From: Ruminococcus sp.
GTDB taxonomy: Bacteria > Bacillota > Clostridia > Oscillospirales > Ruminococcaceae
Direction of reading: 5' to 3'
DNA: 63,064 nucleotides
Assembly (NCBI GenBank): GCA_017475555.1
Contig: JAFVFL010000018.1
Coordinates: 1 to 63,064 of the forward strand
Part shown: positions 63,032-63,064 of the stretch, one piece after another
Position numbering within the stretch: position 1 is the first letter of the stretch
Layout: each line of letters starts with the position of its first letter
Position numbers and translations under genes: made by a program
The notes under the pieces: model-generated
The model's database searches: none
What the model was told of the DNA's origin: nothing
The model's input: the letters and a program-made list of their open reading frames with translations, nothing else

Positions 63032-63064
63032 GAAACACCTCCGTGGGTTGACTTTTTCATAAGC

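Noticed and set aside
1..63064. CRISPR array
   Set aside because: No regularly spaced repeats of 25-40 bp and no cas genes were found by eye.

Overview
The window looks like a chromosomal segment of a fibre-degrading, spore-forming Ruminococcus-type member of the Bacillota (Oscillospiraceae). The evidence is a secreted pectin lyase ending in a type I dockerin, a cytoplasmic cellobiose phosphorylase, the HydF maturase of [FeFe] hydrogenase, and spore genes (gpr, a GerA-type operon, sipL-spoIVA). Starts are clearly marked by AGGAGG-like sites and several promoters match TTGACA-N17-TATAAT exactly. The species is an inference. No rRNA, prophage or CRISPR array was seen.

Layout. 1-1231: an ISAs1-type insertion sequence cut by the window edge. 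1.3-12.7 kb, all forward: citrate synthase, a cytosolic leucine-rich-repeat protein, aldose epimerase, an HNH nuclease, cellobiose phosphorylase and a giant YfhO membrane protein, ending in an unusual multi-hairpin island (12727-12994). 13-14 kb: a reverse DUF2975-like plus HTH pair. 14.3-20.9 kb: MBOAT/SGNH cell-envelope acylation pair, a DUF2974-type hydrolase, hydF and a membrane GDPD. 21-26 kb: ABC-F ATPase, a membrane protein, prfB with an odd leader, rpsT. 26-30 kb: gpr and a compact gerABC-like operon. 30-33.8 kb reverse: DUF6472-like small protein, tsaD, rimI and a LacI-sensor/AraC regulator. 34-37.7 kb: the dockerin-bearing PL11 lyase, followed by a second, paralogous LacI-sensor protein ending in an intact GGDEF domain. 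40-45 kb: hpt and purine permease, GTP-type PEP carboxykinase, a cytidylate-kinase-like protein. 45-48.3 kb: spoIVA and sipL. 48.5 kb: a strong candidate structured RNA with pseudoknot potential. 48.8-52.2 kb: a P-loop ATPase and a four-subunit 2-oxoacid:ferredoxin oxidoreductase. 52-55.6 kb: HTH regulator, histidine phosphatase, membrane protein and a frameshifted RluA-family gene. 55.6-61 kb reverse: membrane protein, folD, lgt and an M16 peptidase pair. 61.3 kb: tRNA-Trp. The end carries a flavin-reductase-like and an SDR-like gene.

How it fits together. Cellulose and pectin are attacked outside the cell by cellulosomal enzymes (PL11). Cellobiose is split by phosphate inside. Carbon runs through citrate synthase, PEP carboxykinase and ferredoxin-linked 2-oxoacid oxidation, with excess electrons probably leaving as hydrogen via a HydF-matured hydrogenase. 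The two sugar-sensor regulators on either side of the lyase are the most interesting feature: one has a GGDEF cyclase domain, and the other carries the same domain with its signature destroyed plus an added AraC DNA-binding domain.
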